From assembly GCF_030408735.1 (NCBI RefSeq), contig NZ_CP047206.1:1-41002 (forward strand): a DNA stretch of 41,002 nt. Direction: 5' to 3'. Below are positions 6,974-15,694 of this stretch, in pieces. Positions within the stretch are counted from its first letter, which is position 1. Each line of letters opens with the position of its first letter. The notes below the pieces were generated by a model. That model saw only the letters and a list, made by a program, of their open reading frames with translations, made no database searches and had not been told where the DNA came from. This DNA comes from Corynebacterium faecale. GTDB lineage: Bacteria; Actinomycetota; Actinomycetes; Mycobacteriales; Mycobacteriaceae. The position numbers were made by a program, and so were the translations under genes.

Positions 6974-9093
6974 AGAGATTTTTCTCCGCACTCGCCCTTG
7001 CCCTGGTGCTGTTTCTGGGAGCATCCAGCACCGTCACAGCTCAAGAAGCTGAGGGCCAGTCAGATAACGGCCTTGCCTGCCTTGCCGCAGACATCGGCAC
7101 CATCGGCGGCACTATCGCAGCCGTGGTTCCAGGTGCTCAGACTTTCGCCCCCATCCTGAGTGTGATCGGCGGTGCCGGACAAGCCGCAGGCGGTGGAGAT
7201 TGTGCCTTGGGTGAGGGAATCCTCGGACTTGGCGGCACCATTAAAGATGCTGTTAAGGACAAGATTTATGACTCCACCCTGGGTAAGTTCATCGAATCTA
7301 TGCTGGTGGCTAATGGTCAGCTGCTGAAAACCATTTTCTCCTGGTGGATCGCTGTCCCCAGTATCGACATGGGTGATTTCGGCGCGCTCGATGGTGCCAG
7401 CCCAGAACAGCTCCTTGGTCTGGCTGATGAGGCAGGCCAAGCCTATGCCGATGCCACCGGAGGGGAAAACCCCATCGCAGGACTTGCTGAAGGGATAGGT
7501 GAAGCAGGCTCAGAATCCAGTGTTCCTCGGGTCGGTAATGGTGGTGACCTCAGCGGACTGGCAAACCCGGTGGCAGAAGATGGTAGCTCGCTGCTGTCGA
7601 AGATCAATGACTACACCGGCTCTCTCCAGGTCTGGCTGCTCATGCTGGGGATCATGCTCGGACTCATCCGCATTGCCTGGGCACACCAGCAAGCACAGGG
7701 TCAAGAATCCATGGCCATGGTCAAGGGCATTACCCGCGCGGTCTTTATCGCCTCCGGCTTCTCCGTCTTTATCACCCTGGCCACCCGATTCAGCGACAAC
7801 CTCTCGGTGTGGTGGATGTCAGAGATGGTCGAGCCAGAAGAGTTGGCGAATTTCGCGGAGCAGATCGTTAAGCTCTCCTTGTCGCCCCTGGCTGGTGCCC
7901 TGGTCTTTATCGTCGGTCTATTGGGACTACTAGCCGCCATCGTCCAGGTGGCGATCATCATCATCCGCAACGCGCTGCTCGTGGTAGTCGTTGCCGTGAT
8001 GCCTTTGGCCGCGGCTGCGTCCCTGACACGGGCGGGAAATTCCTCGGTGGAAAAGCTCATGGGCTGGTCGGTCGCGCTGGTGCTGTTTAAGCCAGTGGCC
8101 GCATTGATCTACTCCATTGCGATCTCACTGATCGGATCAAGCACCGATCCGTGGGAAACCATTACCGGTATGGCATTGCTGGCCATGGCAGTAATGACCT
8201 TGCCTGCACTCATGGCCATGGTCGCCCCTGCTACCCAGGCAGTCGGTGGCGGTGCCTCTGGCCTGGGAGTTGCCGCAGGTGTCGCCGGTGGTATCGCCAC
8301 CGGTGCCGCAGCCGTGGCCACCGGAGGTGTAGCCGCAGGAGTCATGGGTGGCGGTGCCAGCAAGGTCGGCGCACTGAGTAAATCCGGTGCCGGTGTGGGA
8401 GCCGGTGTCGGTGGTGGTGGGTTCGGCGCACCATCGGGAGCAGGTGGCGGTGGTGGTTCCCCATCTGGCGCTGGTGGCGGTGGTGGCCTACTTCCTGGAG
8501 GTGGTGGGGCTGGGGGAGCCTCGCCCCTGGGTGCAGGTTCTGATCTGGTTACCGCTGGTGTCGGGCCATCAGGTAGTACCCCGGATGCAGGATCAACCAC
8601 CTCTGTCCCACCGGTGCCAACCGGTGGTGAGGGCGGAATTGGTGGCGTCACACCATCTGGATCTCCCGGTGGAGCAAGCGCAGCACCATCATCTCCTGGC
8701 GGAGCCGGTGGCACAGGTGTTGTTCCCACCCCCGGTGGCGCAGGCGGGGCAGGTCGTGGCGCGAGCGCAACACCTCCACCTCCCGGTGGGGCAGGATCTA
8801 TCCCCACACCCGGTGGAGCAGGCGGAGCTAGTAGAGCAGGTGGCGGGGGAGTTATCTCCAGCCCCGGTGGAGCTAGTGGCGCTGGCGGGTCGGTGGGATC
8901 ACCGTCTCGCGGGGCCAGTGCGTCCTTTGGCGGAGGGGCCATTAGTGCCCCCACACCATCTGGATCAGGTGGATCGACAGGTGGTGGCCACGTTGCTGGA
9001 AATGCCGTCCAAGGTATTCAGCAGGGCGTGAGCAAAGCAGAAGATTTCATCAACCAGAACGCAGATTTCGACCGTCCGACCGGAGGTAAATAA
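6958..9093 (+). CDS. VirB6/TrbL-like multi-pass channel protein with Gly-rich tail
   Basis: This polytopic core component is 711 aa long. It begins with a signal-like hydrophobic stretch (MGTALKRFFSALALALVLFLGASSTVTAQ) and a first domain with Cys residues. Several membrane helices follow from about residue 224 to 430 (LQVWLLMLGIMLGLIRIAW, AGALVFIVGLLGLLAAIVQVAI, ALLVVVVAVMPLAAAASL, ITGMALLAMAVMTLPALMAM). From about 430 to 690 it is Gly/Ala/Ser/Pro low complexity with PGGAGG-type units, probably cytoplasmic and disordered. VirB6/TrbL proteins of actinobacterial systems commonly have such tails. Its stop overlaps the next start (TAATG). The long unstoppered antisense frame here is a by-product of the repeats. 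Confidence 0.82.
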   Translation: MGTALKRFFSALALALVLFLGASSTVTAQEAEGQSDNGLACLAADIGTIGGTIAAVVPGAQTFAPILSVIGGAGQAAGGGDCALGEGILGLGGTIKDAVKDKIYDSTLGKFIESMLVANGQLLKTIFSWWIAVPSIDMGDFGALDGASPEQLLGLADEAGQAYADATGGENPIAGLAEGIGEAGSESSVPRVGNGGDLSGLANPVAEDGSSLLSKINDYTGSLQVWLLMLGIMLGLIRIAWAHQQAQGQESMAMVKGITRAVFIASGFSVFITLATRFSDNLSVWWMSEMVEPEELANFAEQIVKLSLSPLAGALVFIVGLLGLLAAIVQVAIIIIRNALLVVVVAVMPLAAAASLTRAGNSSVEKLMGWSVALVLFKPVAALIYSIAISLIGSSTDPWETITGMALLAMAVMTLPALMAMVAPATQAVGGGASGLGVAAGVAGGIATGAAAVATGGVAAGVMGGGASKVGALSKSGAGVGAGVGGGGFGAPSGAGGGGGSPSGAGGGGGLLPGGGGAGGASPLGAGSDLVTAGVGPSGSTPDAGSTTSVPPVPTGGEGGIGGVTPSGSPGGASAAPSSPGGAGGTGVVPTPGGAGGAGRGASATPPPPGGAGSIPTPGGAGGASRAGGGGVISSPGGASGAGGSVGSPSRGASASFGGGAISAPTPSGSGGSTGGGHVAGNAVQGIQQGVSKAEDFINQNADFDRPTGGK

Positions 9094-10571
9094 TGTCTAC
9101 GCGCACTTATGGCAACTGGGGTAAACCTCGGTCAGCGGGTCTTTACGGAATGACCTTTGAGACATCAGCGATTGTGCTCGGTGCCATCATCTTGGCGCTG
9201 TTCACCATCATGATGGGCGGGCTGTCGGCGGCGATTCCACTACTGATTATTGAATTTTTTGTTGTCGCTCCGTTGGTTATCAAAATCGGCGACGAAACCG
9301 GATATGAAAAGGCGATCATCTTGTTTAAGTTCCTGCGTGCAAAGTTCAACGGCGAAACCACCTACCGGTCGGGGCGTTTTTCCCGTGTCCCTGGTGGCAC
9401 CTACAAGCTTCCTGGTCTGCTTCACCGCACCGATCTTTACAACGTTCCCACCGCTGGCCTGGGTGATTTCGCCATGGGCCACGACAAGCCTCGCGGATTT
9501 TATACCGTGTGGTTCAATTGCTTTCCCTCTGGAGCAGAAGCTATTGAAGCGGACTCTATTGACACCATGGTCGATCATTGGGCTGCGTTTCTGGAAGATG
9601 CCAGTAACGTCACCGATCTGGTCTATGTCACCGTGACCCACGAAACCTCCCCGGAATCAGGTATCCGTCTGGCCACCGAAGCAGAACGGATTGCCCAGCA
9701 TGGCACTGTGGATATGGCCAAAGAGATTATTCACGAAGCTGCTGAGATTTTGCCGCAGGTCTCAGCGCGGATGTCCTCACGTGTGGCGGTGACGTTTAAG
9801 GCCACCACCGCAGAAACGCGCAAGAATGTGCGCGCAGAAGCAACAGAAATTGCTCGTTTTCTGCCGGGGCTGATGACTCGCCTCCAGGAGGCCGGCGTGA
9901 CCGTCTCGCTGATGAATCCTGCAGAAGTGTGCGGATTCGTTCACTCTGCGTATGTTCCCGATGATGAAAACGAAGTGGAGCGTGCCCTGGTCACCGGTGA
10001 AGATCATGGATTTACCTGGGATAACTGCGGGCCGACAGCAGCTCAGGAAAGCTCCGCTGACTACCTCCATGACGGCTACAAGTCAGTGACCTTTGAGATG
10101 ACTCAGGCACCGCGAGGACTGGTGACAGAACAAACCCTGACACCATTGTTTGCCATTGACCCCGATCTGCCGCGTAAGCGGGTGACCATGGCTTTTAGGC
10201 CCCATGATTCCGGTGATTCCGCAACGCTTGCCGATAAAGAATTCCGCGACAACCTGTTTAAGTCTCGTTCTGCGGGCGGCATCGGATCTATCGCAGATGA
10301 TATGGCGGCTGGTGCAGCACAGCAGACCCGTATCGAGGTCAACTCCGGTTCTCGGCTGGTGCGCTTTGGTCTGATGATGACCGTAACCCATTCGGCTGAT
10401 GATCCCGCTGAGTTGGCTCGCCAGGAGTCTGTGATGGAGCAGCGCGCTCGTCAGTGTGGTCTCAAAGTGCGACGCTGCCGTAGCTGGCAAGCCGCCGCCT
10501 TTGCCTCAGCCCTGGGCGCAGGCATTGTGCTTCCCGAAGAAACCAGCTTCACGAAATTCGTCTCAGGATAG
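9093..10571 (+). CDS. SCO6880-family transfer protein (VirB3 plus VirB4 N-domain like)
   Basis: This 492-aa protein opens with NWGKPRSAGLYGM and two adjacent membrane helices (about 22-43 and 44-66), as in VirB3/PrgI. A long soluble region follows that corresponds to the N-terminal domain of VirB4 (YRSGRFSRVPGGTYKLPGLL, VYVTVTHETSPESGIRLA, ARMSSRVAVTFKAT). It lacks a nucleotide loop; the ATPase is the next gene. This split arrangement is the SCO6880 family known from actinobacterial conjugative elements. Role: energising and gating of the secretion channel at the membrane, with the downstream ATPase as partner. Family recognition is confident. Confidence 0.87.
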   Translation: MSTRTYGNWGKPRSAGLYGMTFETSAIVLGAIILALFTIMMGGLSAAIPLLIIEFFVVAPLVIKIGDETGYEKAIILFKFLRAKFNGETTYRSGRFSRVPGGTYKLPGLLHRTDLYNVPTAGLGDFAMGHDKPRGFYTVWFNCFPSGAEAIEADSIDTMVDHWAAFLEDASNVTDLVYVTVTHETSPESGIRLATEAERIAQHGTVDMAKEIIHEAAEILPQVSARMSSRVAVTFKATTAETRKNVRAEATEIARFLPGLMTRLQEAGVTVSLMNPAEVCGFVHSAYVPDDENEVERALVTGEDHGFTWDNCGPTAAQESSADYLHDGYKSVTFEMTQAPRGLVTEQTLTPLFAIDPDLPRKRVTMAFRPHDSGDSATLADKEFRDNLFKSRSAGGIGSIADDMAAGAAQQTRIEVNSGSRLVRFGLMMTVTHSADDPAELARQESVMEQRARQCGLKVRRCRSWQAAAFASALGAGIVLPEETSFTKFVSG

Positions 10572-10580
10572 GACACGATC

Positions 10581-12386
10581 ATGACTACCACCACCACTGA
10601 CATTGACCAGCTCAATGCCCGTTTTGAACAAGCTGCCTCCGAGGAACCCACCACCTCGGTAGAAGAAGTAGAAAAGCTGTTAGCACCAGAAGTAACCCGG
10701 AAAGTTACCGCACTGGGCCGCATTTTCGGCGTCGGCCCTGTCAAGGTAGCTCGATGGGAAGAAACCATAGGCACCGGCCAGTCTGCCTTTGGCGCTCATC
10801 TAGGACTTGCTCTGACCACCCGACCAAAGCAGAAAAAGAAGCGGGTGAAAACAGGCCAAGATCCCGATTTCGGGTTCCCGGTTGCGCGTGCAGATAATGC
10901 TGGTCTTATCGGCAAGCATGGTGGCCGTCAATCCCTGGTGGCCCCGGCGAAAGAGCACCGGGGATCATCCAAGCAGGTCTGTGGCCTGTGGCCCTGGGGT
11001 GTGGGCGCTAATGCTCCGATTGTGGGAACCCCGATTGGTTCTCATATCCGCACCGGCGCACCGGTGTGTTATGACGCTTATAACTGGTTTGAGCACGGCG
11101 GATTCATCTCCAACCCCTCCACCTTCATCATGAGCCTGCCAGGTAAAGGTAAATCCACCCTGGCTCGGCGTATGGTCACCGGCAAGATCGCCCAAGGTGT
11201 TACCCCGCTGATTCTGGGTGATCTGAAACCGGATTACGTTGACCTTATTCGCGCGCTCGACGGCCAGGTCATCAGTGTCGGCCCTGGCGCAGGCAAGATC
11301 AACCCCCTCGATGTGGGGGCACTGGGCAGGATTATCCCCCGGCTGGAAAAAGCCGGGAGGGATGATCTGGTGGAAGATGTCTGGGCACAGGTGATCTCAC
11401 GTCAGGTGCTGGTGATTTCCAGTTTGATCCAGATTGTCCGTGGTGGCCGTGTCGCGGACTTTGAAGAAACCGTGCTGTCCTCGGCGCTGCGGAAACTCTA
11501 CTCAGAAGATTTTGTCGGCGGAGAAAAGCACTCGGCGGTCACCTTTGGGCCAGAAAACCCCCCGATTCTGGAAGATCTCATTGAGGTGGTTATTGCTGGT
11601 GACGATGACATGATGCTCGATGCCGCCGCCGATGACATGCGCGAATACAGCGAAACCGTCAAGCCTTTGCGTCGTGCGCTGCGCTCGATTGTGCGTGGCC
11701 CGTTCGGTGAGGTCTTCAACGGTCACACCGATGTGCGGATTGACGTGGATGCACCTGCGGTGTGCATGGATGTCAGCAGCCTCGGCCAGGACTTCTCCCC
11801 GCTGATGGCAGCGGTGTTGTTGACCTGTTGGTCAGATGGGTTCGGCACCGTCGATGCCGCGCACATCCTGGAAGATGCCGGTCTATCAGATCGCAAGCGC
11901 AACTTCATGGTGGTACTCGATGAGATGTGGCGCGTGCTCGGCGCTGGTGTGGGCCTGGTGGATCGCGTGAACGCGCTGACCCGTTTGAACCGCACCATCG
12001 GCATTGAGCTGGTGGAAATTGTTCACACTTTTAAGGATCTGGAGGCTTTGCCCTCTGAGGAAGATCGAAAAAAGGCCATTGGCTTCATCGAACGCGCTGG
12101 TGCGCTGATTGTCGGGGCACTCCCCCGAGACGAGATGATGCGACTGGCTAACATCAAGCCGTTTACGTCCGCAGAAATCAATATGGTCTCGGCCTGGTCA
12201 AGTAACACCCGCGCAATGACAGAAGCACCCCGGCCAGGACAAAAACGCGCTGTGCCTCCAGGAACCGGCAATTTCCTTATCAAGGTCGGTGAATCAGGCA
12301 CTGCCGGTATCCCGGTTCATGTCACCCTGACACAGACCGAACTCAACCTTGGTGTTCACGACACCAACCAGCGATTCGAGAAGTAG
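10581..12386 (+). CDS. virB4: VirB4-type conjugation ATPase
   Basis: This 601-aa ATPase drives assembly and substrate translocation by the type IV secretion apparatus. The Walker A loop SLPGKGKSTLARRM lies at about residues 184-197 and Walker B FMVVLDEMWRVL at about 438-450, followed by a sensor-like RLNRTIGIELVEIVHTFKDL. The preceding region NWFEHGGFISNPSTFIMS is typical of VirB4/TraE ATPases. The N-domain normally fused to VirB4 is supplied by the preceding SCO6880-type gene, nine bases upstream. The start has GGATAGGA before it. Confidence 0.88.
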   Translation: MTTTTTDIDQLNARFEQAASEEPTTSVEEVEKLLAPEVTRKVTALGRIFGVGPVKVARWEETIGTGQSAFGAHLGLALTTRPKQKKKRVKTGQDPDFGFPVARADNAGLIGKHGGRQSLVAPAKEHRGSSKQVCGLWPWGVGANAPIVGTPIGSHIRTGAPVCYDAYNWFEHGGFISNPSTFIMSLPGKGKSTLARRMVTGKIAQGVTPLILGDLKPDYVDLIRALDGQVISVGPGAGKINPLDVGALGRIIPRLEKAGRDDLVEDVWAQVISRQVLVISSLIQIVRGGRVADFEETVLSSALRKLYSEDFVGGEKHSAVTFGPENPPILEDLIEVVIAGDDDMMLDAAADDMREYSETVKPLRRALRSIVRGPFGEVFNGHTDVRIDVDAPAVCMDVSSLGQDFSPLMAAVLLTCWSDGFGTVDAAHILEDAGLSDRKRNFMVVLDEMWRVLGAGVGLVDRVNALTRLNRTIGIELVEIVHTFKDLEALPSEEDRKKAIGFIERAGALIVGALPRDEMMRLANIKPFTSAEINMVSAWSSNTRAMTEAPRPGQKRAVPPGTGNFLIKVGESGTAGIPVHVTLTQTELNLGVHDTNQRFEK

Positions 12387-12397
12387 GAGTACGGGAC

Positions 12398-14218
12398 ATG
12401 GCACGAGTAGTACGTGAATCAGATCAAGGCACTCCGGCAGGTGCCGATGGAACCGCCTTTCTTGTCCTCGCGGGTGCTGCTGTGGCAGCTCTGGCCCTGG
12501 CGTGGTGTTCGATTAACGCTGGCCTGTGGGCTGCGGGAGAAGTCTTTATCCTTAATCCCGTTTCGGCGGTAATCGCGCTGGCGACAGGAAACGTCCCTTG
12601 GAACTGGGCATCATGGACAGCCCTCATCGTCGTAATCGTCATTATTGCGATCTTCATTTTCTTACTGGCCCCATCACCGAAAAGCCCCAGTGAAAAAGTC
12701 CACGCCCGAGCCTCAAAAATGATGGCGCGTCCCTCAGAACTGAACGGGCTGACCGGCAAAGTTGCTCAGGAAAAAGCCACCCGGCTCTATGAAGCAGCCG
12801 ATCCGAAAAATAACGCCAGCACCACCGGGTTGCTGGTGGGGCGCACAGTGGCGAAACCACACAGTGATATTTACATGTCCTGGGAGGATACGGCTGTAGT
12901 TCTAGCTGGTCAGCGCATGGGTAAAACGCAAGCCTATGTCACGACCTCGATTCTTAGTGCCCCTGGCCCTTGCGTGGCCACAGCCAATAAACGTGACGTG
13001 GTGGATATGACCCAGGCAGGGCGCAGCGAAAAGGGGCAGGTGTGGCTGTTTGATCTGCAAAATATCGCCACCGACACCTCGATGGACTGGTGGTGGAACC
13101 CGCTGCGCGAAGTCCACGACTACCGTGATGCACGCAAGCTGGCGAACTACTTTGCCTCGGCGGTGCGCTCTGGTGGTGGCGAAGCTCGAAAAGATCCCTA
13201 TTTTGATACCGCTGCCGAAGAACAGCTCTCCGCCTATATCTTTGCGGCCGCAAAAGCCGATGGGGATCTGCTGCACGTCCTGGAGTGGCTGAAAAACGAC
13301 ACCTCGGAAACACCGGTGAAGATTTTGCAGGCGGTGGGAGAAAATGCCGTGGCCCAAAGTGCCAACGCCAATATTCACATGAACCCCAAGCAGAAAGATG
13401 GCGTGTTCGCCATGGCCGCGAACTTTTTATCTGTGCTTAATGACCGTGGGTATGCGGCTGCGGTGACACCGGAGCACCGCGCACAGTTGAGTGTGACCAG
13501 CGAGGGTATCCATACTGATCGCGGGCTGATGGTGGGCCAGCAAAAACCGGAATTCCGGGTGATGGATTTCGCCAGTTCTAAAGACACTTTGTATGCCATG
13601 TCTGTAGAGGGGCCTGATTCCCCCTCTGCTTTGACTACCGCGCTGGTGGGCCAGGTGATCGACGCTGCTCAGAAAACAGCCCGGAAGATCCCTGGTGGTC
13701 GGCTAAAAACCCCGATGGTGTGTGTGCTGGATGAAGCTGCCAACGTCGTGCGCCTGGAGGAACTGCCCAGCTTGTACTCCTACTGCGGATCACAGGGAAT
13801 TTTGCTCATGACCTTCCTCCAGTCCCGTTCACAGGCATTTCGGGTGTGGGGCCAGGAGGGCTTCCGCGCCATGATGGAATCATCGAACCTCGTCATTTAC
13901 GGCGGGGGCATTAAGGATAAGGATTTCCTCGCAGAAATTTCGGCCATGATTGGCCAGATGAGGGTGGAACGTACCTCCACCTCGCGGGGATCACAGACTA
14001 ACTACTCGACTAGCTTTGAGCGTCAAGACATCATGGGTATTGACGATCTTCAAGCTCTGCCGTCCTCCCATGCCGTGATTATGAGTTCCGGCAACCGGCC
14101 CACGCTGGCCACCAAGGTGTTTTGGTCAATGTCGCCGTTTAAGGAGGCTGTGGAAGAGTCAATGAGACAAGCTAAAGCTCGTGAGATGGGCACTGACGTA
14201 GTAGCTAAGGAGAGCTAA
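12398..14218 (+). CDS. traG: Type IV coupling protein, VirD4/TraG family
   Basis: This 606-aa coupling ATPase recognises the relaxosome and feeds DNA-relaxase to the channel. Two N-terminal membrane helices (about 20-40 and 72-91) anchor it. Walker A is VVLAGQRMGKTQAYVTTSIL (about 167-186) and Walker B is MVCVLDEAANVVRLEELPSL (about 440-459), followed by YCGSQGILLMTFLQSRSQ, the TraG/TraD C-terminal motif. AGGAG lies before the ATG. Operon position after VirB4 and before the DUF4913-like gene fits actinobacterial transfer regions. No obvious sign of damage. Confidence 0.9.
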   Translation: MARVVRESDQGTPAGADGTAFLVLAGAAVAALALAWCSINAGLWAAGEVFILNPVSAVIALATGNVPWNWASWTALIVVIVIIAIFIFLLAPSPKSPSEKVHARASKMMARPSELNGLTGKVAQEKATRLYEAADPKNNASTTGLLVGRTVAKPHSDIYMSWEDTAVVLAGQRMGKTQAYVTTSILSAPGPCVATANKRDVVDMTQAGRSEKGQVWLFDLQNIATDTSMDWWWNPLREVHDYRDARKLANYFASAVRSGGGEARKDPYFDTAAEEQLSAYIFAAAKADGDLLHVLEWLKNDTSETPVKILQAVGENAVAQSANANIHMNPKQKDGVFAMAANFLSVLNDRGYAAAVTPEHRAQLSVTSEGIHTDRGLMVGQQKPEFRVMDFASSKDTLYAMSVEGPDSPSALTTALVGQVIDAAQKTARKIPGGRLKTPMVCVLDEAANVVRLEELPSLYSYCGSQGILLMTFLQSRSQAFRVWGQEGFRAMMESSNLVIYGGGIKDKDFLAEISAMIGQMRVERTSTSRGSQTNYSTSFERQDIMGIDDLQALPSSHAVIMSSGNRPTLATKVFWSMSPFKEAVEESMRQAKAREMGTDVVAKES

Positions 14219-14220
14219 GC

Positions 14221-14733
14221 ATGGATGATGAGGATCTGTTCGGCAGTGACTTCGATGACTCGGATGAATTGCTCGATGATGATGTAGAAGAAGGGGTGGC
14301 AGACACCCCTGCCCCTCAGCGGACTGGATCTGATACCTCGGCCGGCGATGAGGAGAAAAAGCCGCAGTATGCCACCGTCTACGATTTCGTAGAGCAACAG
14401 TTATCGTTTGTGATCCAGCGCAAGCTCAGTGTGCAGGTGGGCCGGGGGTTGGTGTGGGACCCAGCCTGGTGGCGGTATCCAGAAGTAGTCGTGAGGTTGT
14501 CGGTGCTTCATCGTGCCTGGGAAGCCGCCTTTGCTTCAGAAGATCCCTCGGCGCTATCCACCTGGTGGCTCCATCACTGCGATCCGATGATGGATCGTAT
14601 TCTCAATGGTGAAAGCGGCCCGTTCCATGCCTATGACGCCAACAATCCGACTGCGCCTGTGCCACCGGGCCTGGAGATGATGCCGCGCACACAAGAAAAT
14701 ATCGCCAAATACGCCCCACCTAAGAAAAAGTAA
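14221..14733 (+). CDS. DUF4913-like transfer-operon protein
   Basis: This 170-aa protein has an acidic, disordered first 45 residues (DDEDLFGSDFDDSDELLDDDVEE). The DUF4913-type domain follows at about 52-145: YDFVEQQLSFVIQR, then WDPAWWRYPEVVVRLSVLHRAWE and STWWLHHCDPMMDRIL. Members often follow TraG in actinobacterial plasmids; their function is unknown. The gene begins two bases after the traG stop, with GGAG upstream, and is the last of the operon, followed by a hairpin terminator. The acidic tail suggests a binding partner for the coupling protein (inference). Confidence 0.85.
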   Translation: MDDEDLFGSDFDDSDELLDDDVEEGVADTPAPQRTGSDTSAGDEEKKPQYATVYDFVEQQLSFVIQRKLSVQVGRGLVWDPAWWRYPEVVVRLSVLHRAWEAAFASEDPSALSTWWLHHCDPMMDRILNGESGPFHAYDANNPTAPVPPGLEMMPRTQENIAKYAPPKKK

Positions 14734-14769
14734 GACAAAGTAAAAGCCAATCCCGCACACGCGGGGGTG

Positions 14770-14795
14770 AAAACCCAGCCTCCCGGCTGGGTTTT
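14770..14795 (+). terminator. Terminator of main transfer operon
   Basis: AAAACCCAGCC (14770-14780) pairs perfectly with GGCTGGGTTTT (14785-14795) around a TCCC loop, followed by a T/C-rich tract (CTTCTTACTTACTTTTC). It lies 37 bases after the last gene of the operon. Confidence 0.85.
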
Positions 14796-14869
14796 CTTCT
14801 TACTTACTTTTCTTCACTGTCCGCATCCGGGCACCCGGCAGATCGTCGTCATGATTCTCCCTGATTGTT

Positions 14870-14921
14870 AACCCGCACCATACATGCGGACGGGCAGCTG
14901 CATGTCTGCATGGTGTGGGTT
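14870..14921 (-). terminator. Large imperfect inverted repeat beyond mobilisation genes
   Basis: AACCCGCACCAT (14870-14881) pairs with ATGGTGTGGGTT (14910-14921) with a single G:T position, enclosing a second pair ACATGC/GCATGT. It stands just past the stop of the leftward coiled-coil gene, so it is probably its terminator, although no T-run follows. A recombination or protein-binding site is an alternative. Confidence 0.45.
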
Positions 14922-14926
14922 AGTGG

Positions 14927-15682
14927 TTATAATCCAGCATCCAGACCGGGCATTTCCCGGGTCTGTGCGGCCTCGGGCGCTGGGGTCGGTGCGTCAAAGG
15001 TGGTCTCCTGATATTGCCCCAGGGCGGTTTCAAGATCAGTGCTGTGCCACTGGCTCAGCAGATGATCCATATCTGCCTGGTCACTGACGGTCGCGGCGTT
15101 GTCGGCAGCGGGGGCCTGGAACAGGGTGAGTTGTTCACCAACTGCCTTATCCAGGTGTGTGTCTGATACCTGGGATAATTCCGAGAGGGCAAAAGAAGTC
15201 GCCATGATGGGCACAATGGTGCTGGCCATGCTGGGATCAGGTGAGGTGTTTTGGGCTTGCTGGCGTTCTTGTTCCGCAGCAGCTCGGTCAGCCTGGGCTT
15301 GCTGGCGATCTGCCTGGGCCTGGGCCGCGGCTTGTTCCGCCTGTGCGCGCACCCGTAGTGATTCTTCCCTATCTGTCATGGTGACGTAAAGCTGTTGGGG
15401 ATCAATGCCGTTGTCTTTAATCAATTGATCCCACTTCTGGGCGCGTTCCGGGTTGTTGTCGCGGTCGCGGTGCGCGAGTGTCCACCCGGCTGCAAGTTCT
15501 CCGAGACGATCCGCAGCACCGGTGTGAGGACTCACCATCTTGTCCATAGCGCGCTGGCTTTCCCACCGGCGCTGATTGGTGCGGTTAGTAGTGGAAAGTA
15601 AATCACGCATATTCCGTGCGATCCGCTCGGCGGTCTGGCGAACTTCGGCGTTGACCTTATCTTCGATGGAGGGGCTAGTCAT
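14927..15682 (-). CDS. Coiled-coil protein downstream of relaxase
   Basis: This 251-aa protein has no family I recognise. Residues about 8-80 are helical and basic (ERIARNMRDLL, NQRRWESQRAM). Residues about 105-145 form an Ala/Gln/Glu/Arg-rich coiled coil (RAQAEQAAAQAQADRQQAQADRAAAEQERQQAQ). The C-terminal part is acidic and Pro-rich. It starts 12 bases after the relaxase stop with a strong AAGGAG, so the two are cotranscribed. A relaxosome accessory or relaxase-binding role is likely from context, not from sequence. Confidence 0.75.
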   Translation of the reverse strand: MTSPSIEDKVNAEVRQTAERIARNMRDLLSTTNRTNQRRWESQRAMDKMVSPHTGAADRLGELAAGWTLAHRDRDNNPERAQKWDQLIKDNGIDPQQLYVTMTDREESLRVRAQAEQAAAQAQADRQQAQADRAAAEQERQQAQNTSPDPSMASTIVPIMATSFALSELSQVSDTHLDKAVGEQLTLFQAPAADNAATVSDQADMDHLLSQWHSTDLETALGQYQETTFDAPTPAPEAAQTREMPGLDAGL

Positions 15683-15694
15683 GGGGTTTTCTCC

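Noticed and set aside
8109..8954. Pro-rich open frame on the - strand
   Set aside because: Antisense image of the Gly/Ala-rich repeats in the VirB6-like tail.
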